Positions 1-10,889 of a stretch of DNA of 64,000 bases are shown piece by piece. This DNA comes from Panaeolus papilionaceus (lineage: Eukaryota > Basidiomycota > Agaricomycetes > Agaricales). The stretch covers positions 992,001-1,056,000 of the forward strand of contig JADNRZ010000016.1 of NCBI GenBank assembly GCA_015501605.1, in the 5' to 3' direction. The notes under the pieces are model-generated. The model searched no databases and was not told the DNA's origin. It saw only the letters and a program-made list of their open reading frames with translations. Numbering within the stretch: position 1 is the first letter of the stretch; each line of letters opens with the position of its first letter. The position numbers and the translations under genes were made by a program.

Positions 1-154
1 CCTCAGGGCGTATCCAGCGGGTATGAACGCCTTGGCCCGTAGCAGATGGGTTAATTTGAATAATAGTACTGCTAGCAGCAAGAGGTGCTGGTCGGTTGCT
101 CTGTGCAAGGTGAGCTTCTTGTTGTCGTTTAGTTGCCGCTCGTGTTTGAACCAT
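1..154 (-). CDS. partial unknown protein (runs off window start)
   Basis: An open minus-strand frame begins with ATG at 154-152 and stays open to the first base of the window (51 codons seen). It starts MVQTRAATKRQQEAH and is rich in Ala, Gln and Thr. A stop codon lies upstream in frame. A TATAAAAGG box sits about 120 nt upstream on the same strand, so the start is reasonable. Only the N-terminus is visible and no domain can be named. The gene is divergent from the coiled-coil/HPD protein on the plus strand. It could be the start of a conserved fungal gene or of a domesticated transposon gag; the sequence does not decide. Confidence 0.45.
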   Translation of the reverse strand, partial: MVQTRAATKRQQEAHLAQSNRPAPLAASSTIIQINPSATGQGVHTRWIRPE

Positions 155-275
155 ATTGGCAGCGATAGGAGGTGGTGGAAGTTGATCAAAAGTGTTGAAG
201 TCTTGGAGGTCTTCGTGCCACTTGATTAGCGGAACCGCTTAGCGAGTATCTGCAATTTATATCAGTTCGCCCTCC

Positions 276-284
276 CCTTTTATA
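276..284 (-). promoter_or_regulatory. TATA box of the minus-strand partial gene
   Basis: TATAAAAGG reads on the minus strand and is followed by a purine-rich stretch. It lies about 120 nt before the ATG at 154. It is one half of a divergent promoter pair with the plus-strand box at 598-604. Confidence 0.4.
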
Positions 285-597
285 CGTTTTCAACGCTTTG
301 CACGTCATGATGCCGGTGCAAAGGCAAACGAAGAATTGCCATAATTGACAAGTTTTTTTTGCCCTCCATTGTTATCTCAGCTGGTTGATCTGTGGCCACT
401 CGTGCATTGCCATACAGATTAGGGAGACAAAGAAGGTCCCGGACCACTTCTGCACCAAACAATGCACGCTACCTAAAATTTCTGATTACAGTAATTTGGG
501 TGGAAATGTTACGCGGATTGGTTTCGCGTCAGTCACGAGATACGCGATATAACAATGAGCGACTTCGTTGATATCCTTTACGACCCTGACGTCGTCC

Positions 598-604
598 TAT
601 AAAA
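598..604 (+). promoter_or_regulatory. TATA box of the coiled-coil/HPD gene
   Basis: TATAAAA on the plus strand, 89 nt upstream of the ATG at 693. The first in-frame ATG-like codon at 609 would fall only about 5 nt after the box, so the box favours the start at 693. Confidence 0.5.
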
Positions 605-692
605 CCCAGTGCGCAGGACCATTCTTTTCCTCTCAGTTACATTCCACAACACCCACCACGCTCTAATACGTCAAGTCACTTTCTACACCGCT

Positions 693-2942
693 ATGCCCAA
701 GATATCGCCATCTACTCCCAAGAGGATTTACGATGCTATGACATATACGATCTCCCCTATCAAATATCTTTTTAAAGCTATGCAGCCTTCTGCTGATCCA
801 GATGATACTCCAAGTGCTGGTTCCTCTTCTTCCTCGAGCCCTGGTGGCTCTACTCAAGCTTCCACCCGTGCCCAGACTCATTATCGTCGTCGCCAAATAC
901 CCACTAGCCGACGCGAAGTCCAACGTCAAAACTCTCTTCGCAAGGAGCGTTCCTTCAGAATCAATGAACGGTCCAACCACGCCAACCTTCCCGTCGAAAA
1001 GCTGGGTGCCGCAACCGCAGCAGCCATTGCCCAAAACATCTCTGTTCTGGATCCCTCACACAACATCATTGCCGTGCAGCTCAATAAGATGCTCCAGAAC
1101 AGGAATGTGCTTACGGAAGAGCTCGCTGATTCTTCCCTTGCCGACATCTTCCAAGTTCCCATTTCTCCCAGTGCCCCTCAAACATCCAACGTGCAGACCG
1201 GCCCCCTCCCCACCGCTGCACCAGCACCTCGTAACCTCCAACCTCGGAGCCTACATGCGCCTCGTCGGTCAATTCGCCTTCATCAAGCAGACCGAGACCG
1301 TAAACAGGAGGAGGCCGCGAGGGCTTTCGCGCTGAAGAAGTCGCAGGAGGCCGAACGAAGGAAGCTGGAGGAGGAACTGGGTAACTTTAGAACCAAGTAC
1401 CACCAACATGCAGGAGATGCCGAGCAGGGTCTCTCTCAGAGCCAACAATTCCTCGATTCTCTCAACCAGGATTTAATCCGAGCTCGCAGTTTACACGCCG
1501 GACTACACCTCCCCGACGCACAACGATTCCATAGTTTCTCCAACGACGTCAGGCTAAATTCGATGTATGAGGACGCCGTTGATTCCTACCACGAAGCCCT
1601 CAAGACTGGTAAGGCTTTTGTCAATGCACTGGAATCTTTGATCAATGTCGTGGAACGGCGCACGACTTCTTGGCTACGTTTGCGCTCCATCCTCTCCTCT
1701 ATGTATCAATCCTTCCACAACACCGGCACAGGGAAGGACGCTACTCTGGCACTCTTCAAGGAAGTGAAGCAGCGCCAACGAGACTGTTCGGAGATGAAGC
1801 CATTGACCAGCACGGAGGAGAAGGTTGAGTTGCTAGCTCAGACCTATAAGGTCGCTTTTGAGCTGGCTCAATTCAAGCAGCAGGCATACGATGGGGAGAT
1901 CGTGAGGATCATGGAGGAGAGGAGACGTATTGAGAGGGAACGCGCGTTGCAGGAGGAAATAGAGGCTACGAGGATGCAAGAGGAGAAGAGGACGCGCGAA
2001 GCGGAGGTTCTTAGGGAGAGGGAGAGGGAGAGGGTAATGGCGGCGCACTGGGCAGCAGAACAGCAACGCGAAGAAGCACGTTACCATCTTGAACAAGCTG
2101 CTCGACGTACAGCGGAGGCCGAGCTATTTGCACAGCAGCAAGCAGCCTACCGAGCTCAAGCTGAATGGGAGAAGGAACAGATTTTGCAAGAAGCTCGTTC
2201 TCACTTCGCAAGTTACCAAGGCCAACACCAGCACCATCAACAATCTGCGGGGCCTATTCCAGTCGACGTTTCTATGCGAACAGTTTGCGACGAACCGGAG
2301 CCGCAGTATAACTTCAATGATATTTCCATGGCTGACTGCACCGCACCTCCCCCTCCTCGCCAGGAAGCCCCTAGCCCTCAGCCCACCCCCCAGCCTCGTC
2401 AGGAGGCCCCTCGCCCCCAACCTACACCTCATCAGGAAGTTCCTCGTCCCCAAGCCCCTCCCCCATCTCGTCAGGAAATCCCTCGTCCCCAAGCTGCCCC
2501 TCAGCCCACCTATCGCCCGCGGCCTGCTCCTGCCCAGGAGGTGCCTCAACCTGCTCCACCACCTCGAGTTGCTCCCTACCCCGAGCCCAGTACTTCCGGC
2601 AGGATTACCAGGCAGCAACGTGTTGCCCTTCATGAAGCCAGATGGAAGGTTCTCCGAGGTTCCGACAACATTCCTCCCATCTCTTTTAGACAGATGCCGT
2701 GGCCTGTGCTTTCTGATGCTGCTCGCCCCAGTGACTTGACCAAGGAGGCTTTTGAGGCTTTCTATCAAGCTGCGGCGTCTGGAAAGTCTCGTGCTAGGGT
2801 TATTAAAGAGGCGCTCCTTCGTTTCCATCCCGATAAATTCAGCAAGCTTGAGGCGAAGATTCAAGTTGGAGCTCTTGATGACGTTCGTGCAGGTATGGCT
2901 CTCGTCATTCACTACCTCAACGACATCAAGAACGATGATTGA
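693..2942 (+). CDS. coiled-coil, proline-rich protein with C-terminal HPD (J-like) segment
   Basis: A single-exon gene of 749 residues if the ATG at 693 (MPKISPSTPK) is used. The frame is open back to 609, but the TATA box at 598 makes that start unlikely. Residues about 20-100 are Ser/Arg-rich. Residues about 210-530 are charged Glu/Arg/Gln-rich coiled coil. About 560-640 is a Pro/Gln-rich repeat of the form RQEAPRPQP. The last 100 residues look globular and contain the motif LLRFHPDKF with His-Pro-Asp at residues 712-714. HPD is the catalytic tripeptide of DnaJ J domains, and NFKBIL1-type proteins have a similar RWHPDKF motif. I infer a J-like helix-loop but not a full J domain. Similar proteins are, as far as I know, common and multicopy in mushrooms, with no known function. 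Confidence 0.75.
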   Translation: MPKISPSTPKRIYDAMTYTISPIKYLFKAMQPSADPDDTPSAGSSSSSSPGGSTQASTRAQTHYRRRQIPTSRREVQRQNSLRKERSFRINERSNHANLPVEKLGAATAAAIAQNISVLDPSHNIIAVQLNKMLQNRNVLTEELADSSLADIFQVPISPSAPQTSNVQTGPLPTAAPAPRNLQPRSLHAPRRSIRLHQADRDRKQEEAARAFALKKSQEAERRKLEEELGNFRTKYHQHAGDAEQGLSQSQQFLDSLNQDLIRARSLHAGLHLPDAQRFHSFSNDVRLNSMYEDAVDSYHEALKTGKAFVNALESLINVVERRTTSWLRLRSILSSMYQSFHNTGTGKDATLALFKEVKQRQRDCSEMKPLTSTEEKVELLAQTYKVAFELAQFKQQAYDGEIVRIMEERRRIERERALQEEIEATRMQEEKRTREAEVLRERERERVMAAHWAAEQQREEARYHLEQAARRTAEAELFAQQQAAYRAQAEWEKEQILQEARSHFASYQGQHQHHQQSAGPIPVDVSMRTVCDEPEPQYNFNDISMADCTAPPPPRQEAPSPQPTPQPRQEAPRPQPTPHQEVPRPQAPPPSRQEIPRPQAAPQPTYRPRPAPAQEVPQPAPPPRVAPYPEPSTSGRITRQQRVALHEARWKVLRGSDNIPPISFRQMPWPVLSDAARPSDLTKEAFEAFYQAAASGKSRARVIKEALLRFHPDKFSKLEAKIQVGALDDVRAGMALVIHYLNDIKNDD

Positions 2943-3374
2943 GAAACGAGACGGGCTTTCTTCTTTTTTATGAATTTTTATTGTAGTATTTTTTGCATTT
3001 GCCCCATGTTGTACCAGTTGTGTCGCTGCTTTTGCCCTTGCTTTCGGTAATGTGTATATTCGCACATCTTTCATGCTTCCACTTCCAGTTACACGCAATT
3101 TTTCGTCATTCAACCATCCTCATGTCATGTAGAACTATGTACCATTATGTCCATTATGTCCTATGCACTCCAATATAAATGGCAATGTTCGCTTTAGTAT
3201 CAAGTGTGGGTCTACAAGTTCCAGCAGAAAGTATTGTGATGCTGAGTTTAAAACCGATGAACTCCGAACAACTGTTGGTCGGAATCGCATTTCAATAAGT
3301 ACAGAATTTATATAAACATTTCTTCGCGTCTATCCAACGTCTCTCCGTAAACCTGACCAGGTCCAACTTTGATA
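2943..3374. other. intergenic, with TATA box of the citrate carrier at 3309-3316
   Basis: The 3' flank of the HPD gene and 5' flank of the next gene. TATATAAA at 3309-3316 lies about 60 nt before the carrier ATG. Nothing else recognised. Confidence 0.45.
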
Positions 3375-4702
3375 ATGGCAGCGAAGAACGAAAAGCCGTT
3401 GCATTCTTTGTAAGGACACACCTAACATTTGGGTATTCGGAAAGTCTCAAAATTCTGCATAGGTTTGCTGGTGCGACCGCAGGGGCCATCGAAGCGTACG
3501 ACAATTCTATTCGAGTCTCCTTCTTCTGACTTATATATGGTAGAATCACAGGTTTGTGACGTATCCAACTGAGTTTGTCAAGACAAGATCGCAGTTTGGT
3601 GGTCAAGTGAGTTGTTCTCAACAAACCGTGTACCAGCTGGTTTAATGTTACTATCATAGAAAGAAGGTCCGATTGCAATTATCAAGAACACTGTCAGAAC
3701 CAAGGGTATTACTGGACTGTACTCGGGATGCACTGCCCTAGTTGTTGGAAACTCTTTGAAGGCTGGTGTGCGATTCGTTACGTATGATTACTTCAAGAAG
3801 AAGTTGGCAGACAAAGAGGTGCGAGATGTTATTTCTGGTCAATATGACTTTACTGATGCCTCCTTAGGGGAAAATCTCTCCATCGCGAAGTCTTTTAGGT
3901 GCGTTTACAATTTTCAACGATGGGATCGTCATTGACATTTCCTCAGCTGGTCTTGGAGCAGGAATGACAGAAGCTGTACTCGCTGTAACGCCTTCAGAAA
4001 CCATCAAGTACGATTTCACATTTACGAACTTGGTCACTTTCTAACGATACTGTTATCAGAACTAAGCTCATTGACGACGCCAAAAGACCGAATCCTCAAT
4101 ATCGTGGACTGATACATGGAACCGTATCAATAGTTAGAACGGAGGGTATTTCTGGTATCTACAGAGGTCTATTCCCTGTGGTATGTTGTCACTTTTTTCC
4201 GCTGGTTGCTCTCGTCCTCACGTTAGCTCTTTAGATGATGCGCCAAGGAGCTAACTCTGCGGTCCGATTCACAACCTATGCAACCCTCAAGCAATTCGTG
4301 CAAGGAACCATGAGGCCGGGTCAACAACTTCCCAGTGCTTTCACCTTCGCCATAGGCGGAATTGCAGGTTTGGTCACAGTCTATACAACGATGCCACTGG
4401 AGTGCGTTGTTATTTATTCATTCACGACTCCGTTCTACTGCTGACCTGCATCTTAGTGTTATTAAAACGAGGATGCAAACCCTGGAAGCTCGTGCTCAAT
4501 ACAGGAACTCATTCCACTGCGCTTATCGAATCTTTACCGAAGAAGGTCTTCTGCGGTTCTGGACGGGCACAACACCTCGTTTAACACGCTTGGTGGTAAG
4601 TCTTCCGTTACTTTTTCTCTGCATGCTTGACTCACCGTTGTGTAGTTGAGTGGTGGTATCGTGTTCACAATTTACGAAAATATTATGAAGGTAATTGGCT
4701 GA
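3375..4702 (+). CDS. CTP1: mitochondrial tricarboxylate (citrate) carrier
   Basis: Ten exons: 3375-3409, 3463-3495, 3552-3606, 3660-3818, 3868-3898, 3947-4007, 4060-4180, 4235-4401, 4457-4595, 4646-4702. They give 285 residues, the usual length for this family. The product belongs to the SLC25 mitochondrial carriers and exchanges citrate across the inner membrane. All three carrier signatures are present: YPTEFVKTR, TPSETIKTK and MPLDVIKTR. The family-specific stretches GLYSGCTALVVGN and RQGANSAVRFTTY are also seen. The N-terminus MAAKNEKPLHSLFAGATAGA matches the fungal citrate carriers. There is no cleavable presequence, as expected. All splice phases agree, which supports even the short exons of 31-35 nt. 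Confidence 0.93.
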
Positions 4703-5116
4703 TTCGCGCCATAGTTTTACACAACAGTATTTTGGTACGCCGATGCACATACCCCGATGGATATCATCATAATTTTAACACCAACTTCCGTTTTACTTCT
4801 GCATATATCGGCGCGGCCTCTTTGTCGATGAAACGACGTGTTAGACATGTTATGAATAATCGTCACTAAGTTTGGAGGGCTTTGAGAGTGCATGAGATTG
4901 AATTGGACTAAATCCAATTAGGAGTTAAATCCATATAAGCAAAGCATCAACACACCATGAGAACAGCTGGAAACACTGATAGAGCAGCACAGCCTCAGAT
5001 GTCCTCGTGGTAACCTGTCGCTCTCACTGTCGCATTCGTTGCTTTGTAGCTCCTTTCAAGGTAATGGTTCTTTAAAAAAAGCCTCAAGCGCTCACATCCC
5101 ATTGGAAACACATACA
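4703..5116. other. intergenic
   Basis: About 410 nt between two plus-strand genes. No gene, repeat or RNA recognised. Confidence 0.4.
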
Positions 5117-8100
5117 ATGGACCAGGCAAAAACCCCTCATATCCTCGAAAATGGACTTCCCCCGAATGGCACCTCTGGGAGGCATCACCTGAGCAAGAAC
5201 CTTTCAAAGGGATGGAGGTTATTCGCACGATTTCTCGACTTCGTTGAACGGGAGACGACCTTTTTTCGACTTCACCTCGCAGCCTTTACATTCATCCCAT
5301 TAATATTCTCCGGGATTTTCTTCGCCTCGAATGGGCGTTATCATATTGGTTTCTTGGACTCGATGTTCCTATGTTATTCAGCCATGACGGTCACCGGGTT
5401 GTCCACTGTTAACCTGTCAACATTGACTACTTGGCAGCAGGTTATCATGTACTTTCTAATGGCCATTGTAAGTGAAGAATGTCGATCATGGCTTGGTTTT
5501 GCATAGTTTGTGGCTGTTCTGACAATATCCTGACAGGGAGACATCACGATCGTCTCATGGACCATGGTACTTGTTCGAAAGTAGGTTATCACCAGCTGCT
5601 AAGCCCTTCCAAGATTTTGTTAAATGTCTTCGTCTTAGGCGCTATTTTCGCACACATTGCGAATATGCTGTGACCGCTTCCAAAAAGCGCTCTCAGTCGC
5701 GTAGCAGAGCTTCAATATTTAGCAATATTTCTTCCCCCATTCAAGCCTTCATAGCGAGAGAGCCTGCACCCCGTCAAGACAAGACTCTGCAGTCGAATAG
5801 ACTCGCCAATCCTGACCTCCATATCGTTGGACCTACCCCAGGAGGGACATTGGCTAATGATTTCCTCGTCGCCTCTCCGACCCAGGACGAGGTTAGACGG
5901 TCATTGGAAAGCTTGGAGCTTATCACAGATGCCCAAGCAATCTCTTCATCCCCAAAGACAGCTACGACTGCCCTCTCGCCTGCAGAGACCGAGACACACA
6001 TCCGTTCTCCACCTATGGTCGGATTTGACTTGTCGACATCTGTGTCTAGAACATCTGGTCGCTATCCGCCCGTCAGTCGAAGTAAGTTTTTGTTCGTCCT
6101 CTACAGTTTTTATATAAAACTCAACTCTCCGCCGTGTTAGGGACTCGCGTGCCGACGCGGGGCATGACCATGTTGCGCCGCCAGCAATCGCCATACCCAG
6201 GTACCCCTGGTGTTCCCGATGGTAACGATAAAAAGTATAAAGACTTTGGCGGCTACCCCGGACCAGCACATATCATGCACGCCGCTGTTAGGATCGCAGC
6301 ACCCCACCTCTACAAAAAACTAGAGCGAAAGATGACAGTTCCCGCCTCATTGACACTCGATGAATCTGCTCACCCATGGCTCAAATTCAGTGGCCTTGTT
6401 GTTAGTCGCAACTCTGATTTCCACACGGAAACGCTGTCAGATGAGCAACTCGAGAACGTTGGTGGCGCTGAGTATCGAGCCCTCAGGTTGCTGAGCTATG
6501 CTGTACCAGCAGTATGCCGTTCATTATTTTAATCGAGCAATCTCTGAATATTCCCATTTCAACACAGTATTTCGTCCTCTGTCAAATGTTCATGCTGATT
6601 GTATTCCTGCCTTGGTTGACTCTCAACAAGAGCTACGACGACGTTTTTACAGCTCAGCCACGACTTGTTTCGAAGCCATGGTTAGATTCTTACGTTTACT
6701 CTGGTGTCTCTTTGTCCCCTCAACTTTACATATAGGTTTGCGTTCTTCCAAGTCATGGGTGCCTATACTGGAGGTGGATTGTCTCTCGTTGATATGTGAG
6801 CATTCACACACATATTTCTTTCGAAAGAAGCTAATTAGAATGCGCAGGGGCATGGTGCCATTCCAGAACGCATATCTGATGATTAGTCTGTCTATTCTGG
6901 CCTAACCCGCTCATTGCACACTTACTAAGAAACCTTTTCATCAGTCGCTTTAATATTTGTAATTTTGGCCGGCAACCATGCATTGGTATGTTTTGCGATA
7001 CAACTACCGTTTCTTTGGTTAATTCTTTTTTCGTTTCATGAAGCCTATCTTGTAAGTCACAATTGAGTATTGCCTTGCGTCTTTGAATTGATCACAAGGC
7101 GCGCGAAGCTTCCGATTTACAATGTGAGTAGCAAGTATCTTATTTGATCATTTCACTCATTTTAGGATAGTTGGGTCGCTCACAAGACGCTACCAAAGGA
7201 CTCGGAACACCAAGAAGCGCTGTCGTTCCTCTTGAAACATCCACGTCGGTAAATATGCTTCGTCATGACCCTGTACTCGCTCACTGACTACTGTGTTAGT
7301 TGTTTTTTATACTTGTTCGTTGGTGTTTTAGCTTCCAACTATAACTACCTCATCGAAATGTTTCTGCAGATTCCCAAGCCATCAAACTTGGTTCCTGGTA
7401 CTCTGTTTAGTGATATTTAGGTGCATCAAGCTTTTCGTCTTTTCCCTCATGGACACCAACTTATCGGTCTTGTTAAAGTGCTATTGAATGGATAGCCTTT
7501 TTAGTTTTGAGTAAGTCCAAGGGTTCGCTCTCTATTCTAAGTCGTGGCCCAACTGTCCAATAGATATCGGTCTTCCGGCATATGAATCCATTCCTACGGC
7601 ACCCCGCGTAATTGCTGGACTTTTCCAAGGTCTGGCCGCCCGTGCGTCAGGATTCTCCATTGTCCCTGTGGCTTCTATGGCTCCTGCTTTGCAGTGTGTA
7701 CAGCCCCTAATCGTTCATCGCGCAATGCTCACGAGATCACTTAGATTTCTTTACGTTGTAATGATGTATATCGCTGTAAGTCTTTGATTCCTGGTCGAAC
7801 TTAGCCGTCACTTATCGTAATTCCCATCATAGGTTTACCCGGTAAATCGAACCTATGACCTTCCTTCAAACAAACCTAACACAGGTCCTGCTACTAGGTC
7901 GCCATAAGTATTCGGTCTACCAACACGTGAGTACTGTAACGTCAGACCCTTGACTAGTGACCCAGAACTAATGTCTATGACTGTTAGCTACGAGGAGCGT
8001 TCTCTTGGTGTTTTCGAGGCCCCCCCTGAGGACGAGGACGAGGAGCCGGATGATATCAATCGTCTAAAGACACGCAGGGAACGCGTCGGCCGGTATGTTG

Positions 8101-8751
8101 GCTGGCACATCAGGCGACAAATGTCCATTGGTACGTCATCTGCTATGGCTCTCCGCATGCTTATCACAGTGTTATCTAACACTCCATGTGTCCAGACATT
8201 TGGTGGCTTGTCTGGGCAGTGTTCCTCGTCGCCATTATTGAGAGAAATAATCTCGTCGATGAGAGCAAAAAGTGGTTCGACCTTTTCAGAGTTCTCTTTG
8301 AATTGGTTAGCGCTTTTGGAGGCATTGGCCTCAGTCTTGGACTCCCGACGGTACGTGAATTTACAATTCATGATTATCTGCTTTTTTACAAGGCTACAGG
8401 ACAACTTTTCGTTCGTCGGTGCGATGTCTCCTCTCTCCAAGCTGGTTGTCATTGTCATTATGTGAGTCAAGCATAAAACAACTCTCAATGCACAGAGTTG
8501 ACCAAATCAATTTTTTTAGGGTCCGGGGCCGCCATAGAGGCTTACCTGTAGCTGTTGATCGTGCTGTCTTGCTTCCTAGCGAGCTGGTCACGCAGTCCAA
8601 CGTCCCCAATATCGGAAATCCCCCGCCCCCAAATGCACCTGGTAATCTTGCCAGCACGCCCACGGGGACGGATGGGATGATGTCAGAGTTGCATAACGGT
8701 GGAAGGTCTGGTTACCCCCCATCTCTTCCTAGACTTGTCGTCGATGCATGA
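5117..8751 (+). CDS. TRK1: Trk-type potassium uptake transporter
   Basis: I join 22 exons: 5117-5467, 5537-5580, 5639-6081, 6141-6511, 6568-6680, 6736-6795, 6848-6885, 6945-6985, 7044-7051, 7099-7123, 7166-7248, 7300-7314, 7370-7420, 7479-7510, 7564-7693, 7745-7775, 7833-7841, 7898-7926, 7988-8130, 8196-8350, 8400-8461, 8520-8751. The product is 821 residues. It is a plasma-membrane K+ transporter of the Trk/Ktr/HKT family. Visible pore segments are TVTGLSTVNL, YTGGGLSLVD, ARASGFSIVPVASMAPALQ and GGIGLSLGLP. Other family motifs are LILAGNHALP, HPRRCFLYLFPSHQTW, AISIRSTNTYEERSLGVFE and RGRHRGLPVAVDRAV. A hydrophilic cytoplasmic loop lies between the first and second membrane pairs, as in fungal Trk1. 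Exons of 8, 9 and 15 nt are needed to rebuild conserved sequence; they are unusual but phase-consistent. The second pore has TGGGLS where many fungal homologues have TNTGMS. Confidence 0.9.
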
Positions 8752-9157
8752 CACGCCACTTATAATCTCGGTCATGCTTTTGACTTTACCTCATTCGTTT
8801 TCTTTTTTCCTTCTCCTTGGGTTCTTTCAGCTAGGTCTAATTATATTTTGGACTTTACTCGTCCCGGTCATTCACTACACATATATCCACCCTCTAAATG
8901 CCGCACATTGCAATCACATATTTACAGCATATATCTAGATCGCGTTCATTTTCTCGTTTCCTTACATACACATAGTTATTCCACAGATTACCTTTCACAC
9001 ACGTTACGAATACAGACAACGCATTGTATACATTTGATATTATTATTATACGACAATTCACATGGCTACTCATTTTTTTTTACTTATGTATCATTTCAGA
9101 TTTAAAACCGTATGGTGACTTGTACAGGCATAAGGGCAATCATTACGCAGTGCATGT
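8752..9157. other. convergent 3' intergenic region
   Basis: About 400 nt, AT-rich, between the Trk gene (+) and the MYND gene (-). It likely holds both 3' UTRs and polyadenylation sites. Nothing else seen. Confidence 0.45.
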
Positions 9158-10889
9158 TTAATTCCGTCCCAATGCTTGGGCTTCGTGGTACTCGGGAATA
9201 GCGTCGAATATTTTGGCTAATTCGTTGTCAAACGCCCTCTGTGAGGGGAGCCATTCCGGCGTTTGATATGCTTCAGGATTGTTGCATAACTGCTTGTGTA
9301 CCTTCCAGTGCGCTGATTGGCATTTTCCTGAGCAATATTGTGCCTGAAGGACGAGTAAGTATCATTCACGGCGCGTTTCGGGAATCTTACGCACAACATG
9401 ACAGCGACTGCACTTCTTCAATTGGACCCCATTAATGGCATGAACTTTTCCGCATCCAGGGTTTAAACAAGTCGCATAAAATGCGCCACCCCAAGCGCCG
9501 AGTTTTATGGCTCGTCGAATGGTTTCGGCTGGACGTGGATCGATGTTCATCCTGATGTATTGTTCAAGAAGGCCATTCCACTGCTCGATGGCGCCCTCCA
9601 TTTGCGTACGGATATTCGTGCCCGGATTCATAGGCCTTGACATCGATAGCGTTATTAGTTACAGCCTCGCGATTGAGAAGAGTCCGGAAGACATACAATG
9701 GGGGTCTTTTAATGAGTATGAGATGCGCAAAGGCGGGGTCGATCTTTCCCTCATTAAGCAGTCTTTCTGTAAGCAGTTTGGTTTTTCTGGTAGGCCACGG
9801 AAAATTCGTGTCATGTTCGTCGCCGGTGATGACAGCGGGCAGCGGGGTATCGTCGAAACAATGTTGCATCTTGTAACGCGCGATTCGCATGAGTTTCGCG
9901 TACCTTGTATTCCCGACCAATTCTTGAAGATTCGAAGTCTTGCGCCGAAGACCGTTTTGAGTGGCATCCCAGTACTCCTCGACTGTAATCTTGTGCTTCT
10001 TGCAACAATTAGCGTACTTCCTTTCTTGCCTTCCACACACACAAGGTAAGCTATCGTCCATTATGTTCACCGCATCTGGGTTTTGATGACAGTCCTTGAG
10101 AAGCTTGCCAGACCAGCAGGGGCAAATGCGTGGAGGCCGTGTGCGACCTGACGCGAGGGTGTGTTCCGTAACGAGCGCTTCGAATTTCTCGGAGGCGTCG
10201 GCATCCCAGGACAAGGAAGCATAAGTGGACTTCGTGACATTGTTTCTGGCTCCATGTTGGAGTAGCAAAGCGATCACATTCCAGTCCTGAGCGATGCACG
10301 CAAGGCACAGAACTGAGGTACCGTAGTGCGATTCGTTGACATCGGCGTGCTGTTGGATGAGCATAGCGCATATATGAGACAGATTGGCAGGATAGTTGCC
10401 CGATGGCGGCAATTCAGAGATCATCTCGTGGAGCGGTTTGAGATTGTCGGCGCTTATACGTAAAATGGCAGTAGGCACTTTGCAGCGGGCTGCGGAGAGG
10501 AGAGCGTAGTACAAAGGCGTCAAACCAGTCTCGTCTGGGTAAGTCGGGGAAGCTCCCATAAAAAGTTGTTCATAAGCAACGACAACGTCCCCATAGACAG
10601 CAGCATAGTGTAAAGGATTGCGACCAGCAGCCTTAGCCCATCGATAAGCCTTCGAAGATGTTCCGCCATGGGCGAGAGCGATTATAAAGGCTTGAATTTG
10701 ATTTGGATCCAGCTCAGACTGTACTCGGTCCCACATCAGCCCGCGGACTGACCTATACCCATCGTCCTCGTAAAACGTTCCTTGACCGGTAATGGATATC
10801 TCGCCATCATTGGAAAGACGATCAAGAAGAGGACGGGGCAACAGATCCTGCGTTAATGGTTTGATAATTGGAAGAGAAGCGATATTCAT
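9158..10889 (-). CDS. ankyrin / SEC-C-like / MYND zinc-finger protein, with a one-base frame break
   Basis: The first exon starts at 10889 (MNIASLPIIKPL) and the last exon is 9343-9158, after a 51-nt intron (9344-9394). Order of parts: ankyrin-like repeats (GRNPLHYAAVYGD, TGLTPLYYALL, GTSVLCLACIAQDWNVIALLLQHGA), a SEC-C-like motif CPCWSGKLLKDCH, a second Cys cluster LPCVCGRQERKYANCC, then a C-terminal MYND finger. The finger cysteines are CLNPGCGK, CSRCHVAQYCSGKCQ and HWKVHKQLC, completed only by the spliced last exon. MYND fingers usually bind proline-rich partners. The frame shifts by +1 near 9621-9623. Dropping one base of a CCC run there restores an uninterrupted reading; an intron of 67 or 82 nt is the alternative. 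With the fix the protein is about 559 residues. Confidence 0.8.

Larger units (their letters stand above)
155..692. other. divergent intergenic promoter region
   Basis: About 540 nt separate two divergently transcribed genes. Apart from the two TATA boxes nothing gene-like is convincing. The short open frames here lack codon bias and splice signals. Confidence 0.5.

Noticed and set aside
2124..3113. 329-codon minus-strand frame
   Set aside because: Antisense to the HPD gene; its Arg/Gly/Leu bias mirrors the Pro/Gln-rich codons on the other strand, and it has no motif.
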